Part shown: positions 62,185 through 64,000 of the stretch, one piece after another
Layout: every line of letters begins with the position of its first letter
How positions within the stretch are numbered: position 1 is the first letter of the stretch
Origin: Polynucleobacter sp. HIN7
GTDB lineage: Bacteria > Pseudomonadota > Gammaproteobacteria > Burkholderiales > Burkholderiaceae
Length of the DNA stretch: 64,000 nt
Direction: 5' to 3'
Assembly (NCBI RefSeq): GCF_030297595.1
Contig: NZ_AP028138.1
Location: forward strand, 372,001 to 436,000
Position numbers and translations under genes: made by a program
The notes under the pieces: generated by a model
Seen by the model: only the letters and a program-made list of their open reading frames with translations
Database searches by the model: none
What the model was told of the DNA's origin: nothing

Positions 62185-63165
62185 TTATGAATTGGCAGGG
62201 TAGGGCATCGGTACAGGCTTGCCATTGAGCCAGGCATTAAGCGTATCGACAAGACCTTGGGCAAAACCCTGAAAAATAGGCTCAGCCACAAAGCCTAAAT
62301 GGGGGGTCATTAGTAAATTTGGGATGCGATGCAGTTCAGAGTCTTTTGGAAGTGGTTCTTGATCAAAGACATCGAGGGCAGCCTGACCTGGTCTACCGGA
62401 TTTGAGAGCCGCGATCAGATCATTGGTCACAATCAGGCTTGAGCGCGAGGTATTTACCAAGATAGAGTCTGCTCGCATCATCGCTAAGCGATCCCGATGA
62501 ATGAGGCCTTTGGTGCGCTCGCTGGCAACCAAATGCAAACTCACAATTTTTGAGGTTTGAAGAAGGGTTTCTAGTGGCAAGAACTCACAACCGGCTACCT
62601 TGGCGCGTTCGTGGGTCATATTCGGACTCCAGCAAACCAATTCCATTCCAAATGCAGCGCCTACTTTGGCGACTATGCTGCCGATGCCGCCTAGTCCAAT
62701 AATCCCAAGACGTTGCCCGTTAAGTATGGGCAAGACCGAGTGGGCATTACGCCATTGCCCGTCACTCATCATCTGAGACTGATCGACCACCTGCTTACTG
62801 GCAGCCAGAATGAGGGCCCAAGTTAGCTCAGCGGTAGTTTCTTTGGATGGCCCGCCACGTGTACAAGCGACCGTGACCCCTTGATTGAGGAGTGCAGCAT
62901 GATCAAGTAAGCCATTACGGACCCCAGTAAAAACAAACAACTTGAGCTTTGGTAGGCGCTTGATGAGCGATGCATCAAATGGGGACCGATCACGAACTAA
63001 GGCAATGGCATGCGCATCTTGCACGGCCTGGAAGAGGGATTCACCATCAAGGGGCTCATGGAAAAATCGCACATCGGCACGCGCTTGAATCCGCGACCAA
63101 TCCGCATAGCTTTGTAAGCAGCGCTCGTAGTCTCCTAAGACAGCAATAATCGGTTTGGTATGCAT
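62185..63165 (-). CDS. D-2-hydroxyacid dehydrogenase family protein
   Basis: 326-aa NAD-dependent enzyme. The Rossmann motif is LGIIGLGGIGSIVAKVG near residue 150. The catalytic candidates are R (NTSRSSLI), E (DVFDQEPLPKD) and H (MTPHLGFV). RDRSPFDASLIKRLPKLKLFVFTG is the substrate-domain part. It is a different subfamily from the paralogue at 53.5 kb. ATG 63165 is preferred over TTG 63183. Substrate not evident. Confidence 0.9.
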   Translation of the reverse strand: MHTKPIIAVLGDYERCLQSYADWSRIQARADVRFFHEPLDGESLFQAVQDAHAIALVRDRSPFDASLIKRLPKLKLFVFTGVRNGLLDHAALLNQGVTVACTRGGPSKETTAELTWALILAASKQVVDQSQMMSDGQWRNAHSVLPILNGQRLGIIGLGGIGSIVAKVGAAFGMELVCWSPNMTHERAKVAGCEFLPLETLLQTSKIVSLHLVASERTKGLIHRDRLAMMRADSILVNTSRSSLIVTNDLIAALKSGRPGQAALDVFDQEPLPKDSELHRIPNLLMTPHLGFVAEPIFQGFAQGLVDTLNAWLNGKPVPMPYPANS

Positions 63166-63233
63166 AGAAATTCGCAGAATCAATGAATAAATCGATGATA
63201 ATTGATGTTTAACCGTGATCTTGAGGAAACAAA

Positions 63234-63536
63234 ATGATTCTAGAAGTAGTTGATATTCGTATCGATGAAGGTAAGCAAGCTGAATTTAATGAGGCAATTT
63301 TACGAGGAGTTCGTACCACCATTGCCCCTGCAAAGGGTTTTCGGGGCTTTAAAGTTAATCACAGCATTGAGTCACCCGATCGCTACTTGCTAATGATTTA
63401 TTGGGACACCCTCGAGAACCATATGGTGGATTTTCGGGGATCTCCAGCATTTACCGAGTGGCGCAGCATTGTGGGCCCATTTTTTACCCAAGCGCCTGCT
63501 GTTGAGCATTTCAATTTAGTCGGTAAGTCCGACTAG
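63234..63536 (+). CDS. Antibiotic biosynthesis monooxygenase (ABM) domain protein
   Basis: 100-aa dimeric alpha-beta barrel protein. MILEVVDIRIDEGKQAEFNEAI, then GFRGFKVNHSIESPDRYLLMIYWDTLENHM and FRGSPAFTEWRSIV match the ABM pattern. Members include haem-degrading and quinone-forming monooxygenases as well as proteins of unknown role; no haem ligand can be assigned. GAGG lies 8 nt before the ATG. It ends 6 bp from the convergent trhO gene. Confidence 0.88.
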   Translation: MILEVVDIRIDEGKQAEFNEAILRGVRTTIAPAKGFRGFKVNHSIESPDRYLLMIYWDTLENHMVDFRGSPAFTEWRSIVGPFFTQAPAVEHFNLVGKSD

Positions 63537-63542
63537 GTTCAA

Positions 63543-64000
63543 CTAAGCTTGATTTTTCTTGGGCTTGAGTCTGCCCTGGGGCTTAGCAGCAAGGCTGGGC
63601 TCTAGAGTTTCGCGTTCATCAAAAACGAAGCAATCGCCCACATAGTGATCGCCACCAATATCTTCAAAGTATTGCAAGATCCCACCATCCAATTGATAGC
63701 TGTGCTCAAGACCACGTTCTCGCAAATATAACCCTGATTTTTCACAGCGGATTCCACCTGTACAAAAACTGACCAAAGTCTTATCACTTAGTTCCGGGAG
63801 ATGCGCCTCAATTGCTTGCGGAAATTCACTGAATTTATTGATGTTGAAATGCAATGCATTCTTGAATGTTCCGTATTCCACCTCAAATCCATTGCGCGTA
63901 TCAATCATCACTACAGGGCGCCCCAGATCATCTTGGCCCCGATCAAGCCATTCTTTTAATTTCTGCGGAGAGATAAACTTCGCCCGACCTTTTTCCGGGG
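63543..64000 (-). CDS. trhO: tRNA uridine(34) hydroxylase TrhO, C-terminal part (cut by window edge)
   Basis: Oxygen-dependent hydroxylase that makes 5-hydroxyuridine at tRNA position 34. The frame is open to base 64000, so the N-terminal third is missing; an apparent ATG at 63911 is internal. The visible rhodanese domain runs from [14 protein letters not shown], through [16 protein letters not shown], to the active-site loop [13 protein letters not shown], which identifies the YceA/TrhO family. The tail is short and basic ([10 protein letters not shown]). Confidence 0.93.
   Translation of the reverse strand, partial: PEKGRAKFISPQKLKEWLDRGQDDLGRPVVMIDTRNGFEVEYGTFKNALHFNINKFSEFPQAIEAHLPELSDKTLVSFCTGGIRCEKSGLYLRERGLEHSYQLDGGILQYFEDIGGDHYVGDCFVFDERETLEPSLAAKPQGRLKPKKNQA

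Noticed and set aside
53496..63165. The two D-2-hydroxyacid dehydrogenase genes (53.5 and 62.2 kb) as a recent duplication
   Set aside because: Their motifs differ (NVARGTVI against NTSRSSLI, LTPHIGSAT against MTPHLGFV) and their contexts are unrelated, so they are different subfamilies.
63543..63911. A complete 122-aa rhodanese starting at 63911
   Set aside because: The frame continues upstream with TrhO-like sequence to the window edge, so the ATG is internal and the gene is truncated by the window.

Overview
This 64 kb window is chromosomal DNA from a betaproteobacterium. It is most likely a small-genome freshwater member of the Burkholderiales, close to Polynucleobacter. That call rests on recognised gene content and order, not on a database search. 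The supporting blocks are homoserine kinase / DUF2782 protein / polA beside uvrD and valS, xseB-ispA-dxs-folE2, tsaD / rpsU / yqeY-dnaG-rpoD followed by a CAU-anticodon tRNA, and a complete ccmABCDEFGHI operon. Coding density is high, base composition is moderate, and many genes are packed convergently or with 1-4 nt overlaps.

Layout. 1-10.4 kb: partial valS, uvrD, a membrane protein of the BPSS1780 type, thrB, a DUF2782 protein, polA, a Tat-exported dienelactone-hydrolase-like protein and a ZIP metal transporter. 10.4-17.6 kb: a mercaptopyruvate-type sulfurtransferase with a Rieske oxygenase, the isoprenoid genes ispA and dxs with xseB, folE2 and tsaD. 17.6-23.8 kb: the macromolecular-synthesis cluster rpsU / yqeY / dnaG / rpoD. 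A toxin-antitoxin pair under a 26-bp perfect palindromic operator is inserted in it on the opposite strand. RpoD carries a long histone-H1-like lysine/alanine-rich N-terminal tail.

23.8-29.3 kb is the accessory region and the most interesting part. Directly after rpoD lies a 40-nt fragment of a tRNA-Ile(CAU) gene, then about 170 bp with repeated 11-mers that resemble integrase arm sites. Next comes a complete copy of the same tRNA gene interrupted in its anticodon loop by a 221-nt group I intron of the kind known from Azoarcus. Behind it are an AAA+ ATPase / alpha-beta hydrolase cassette of foreign-looking codon use, and an AT-rich pair encoding a Cyc2-like outer-membrane cytochrome-porin and a dihaem cytochrome c lipoprotein.

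29.3-39.8 kb: a DMT exporter, a ferric-iron ABC transporter (fbpC divergent from fbpB-fbpA, with a Fur box before fbpA), an SDR, an Fe/2-oxoglutarate oxygenase with an MFS partner, a SulP anion transporter, a DUF2177 protein and a universal stress protein. 39.8-47.9 kb: the cytochrome c maturation operon ccmABCDEFGHI with an M23 peptidase at its head. 48.2-57.2 kb: a sugar-acid-type catabolic cluster (enolase-superfamily enzyme, TAXI-TRAP transporter, DapA-family aldolase, 2-hydroxyacid dehydrogenase, IlvD/Edd dehydratase, 3-hydroxyacyl-CoA-dehydrogenase-like enzyme). 57.2-64 kb: a cytochrome b and a cytochrome c', an M50 peptidase, two very small proteins, a Cfa-type methyltransferase, CrcB, a split ChrA pair, a second hydroxyacid dehydrogenase, an ABM-domain protein and partial trhO.

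The genes connect in a few ways. The Ccm system would attach haem to the c-type cytochromes encoded here (the Cyc2-like porin, the dihaem lipoprotein and cytochrome c'). The Fbp system would supply iron. Several genes have a -10 hexamer 6-9 nt before the start codon and little or no Shine-Dalgarno sequence, which suggests leaderless mRNAs are common in this genome.
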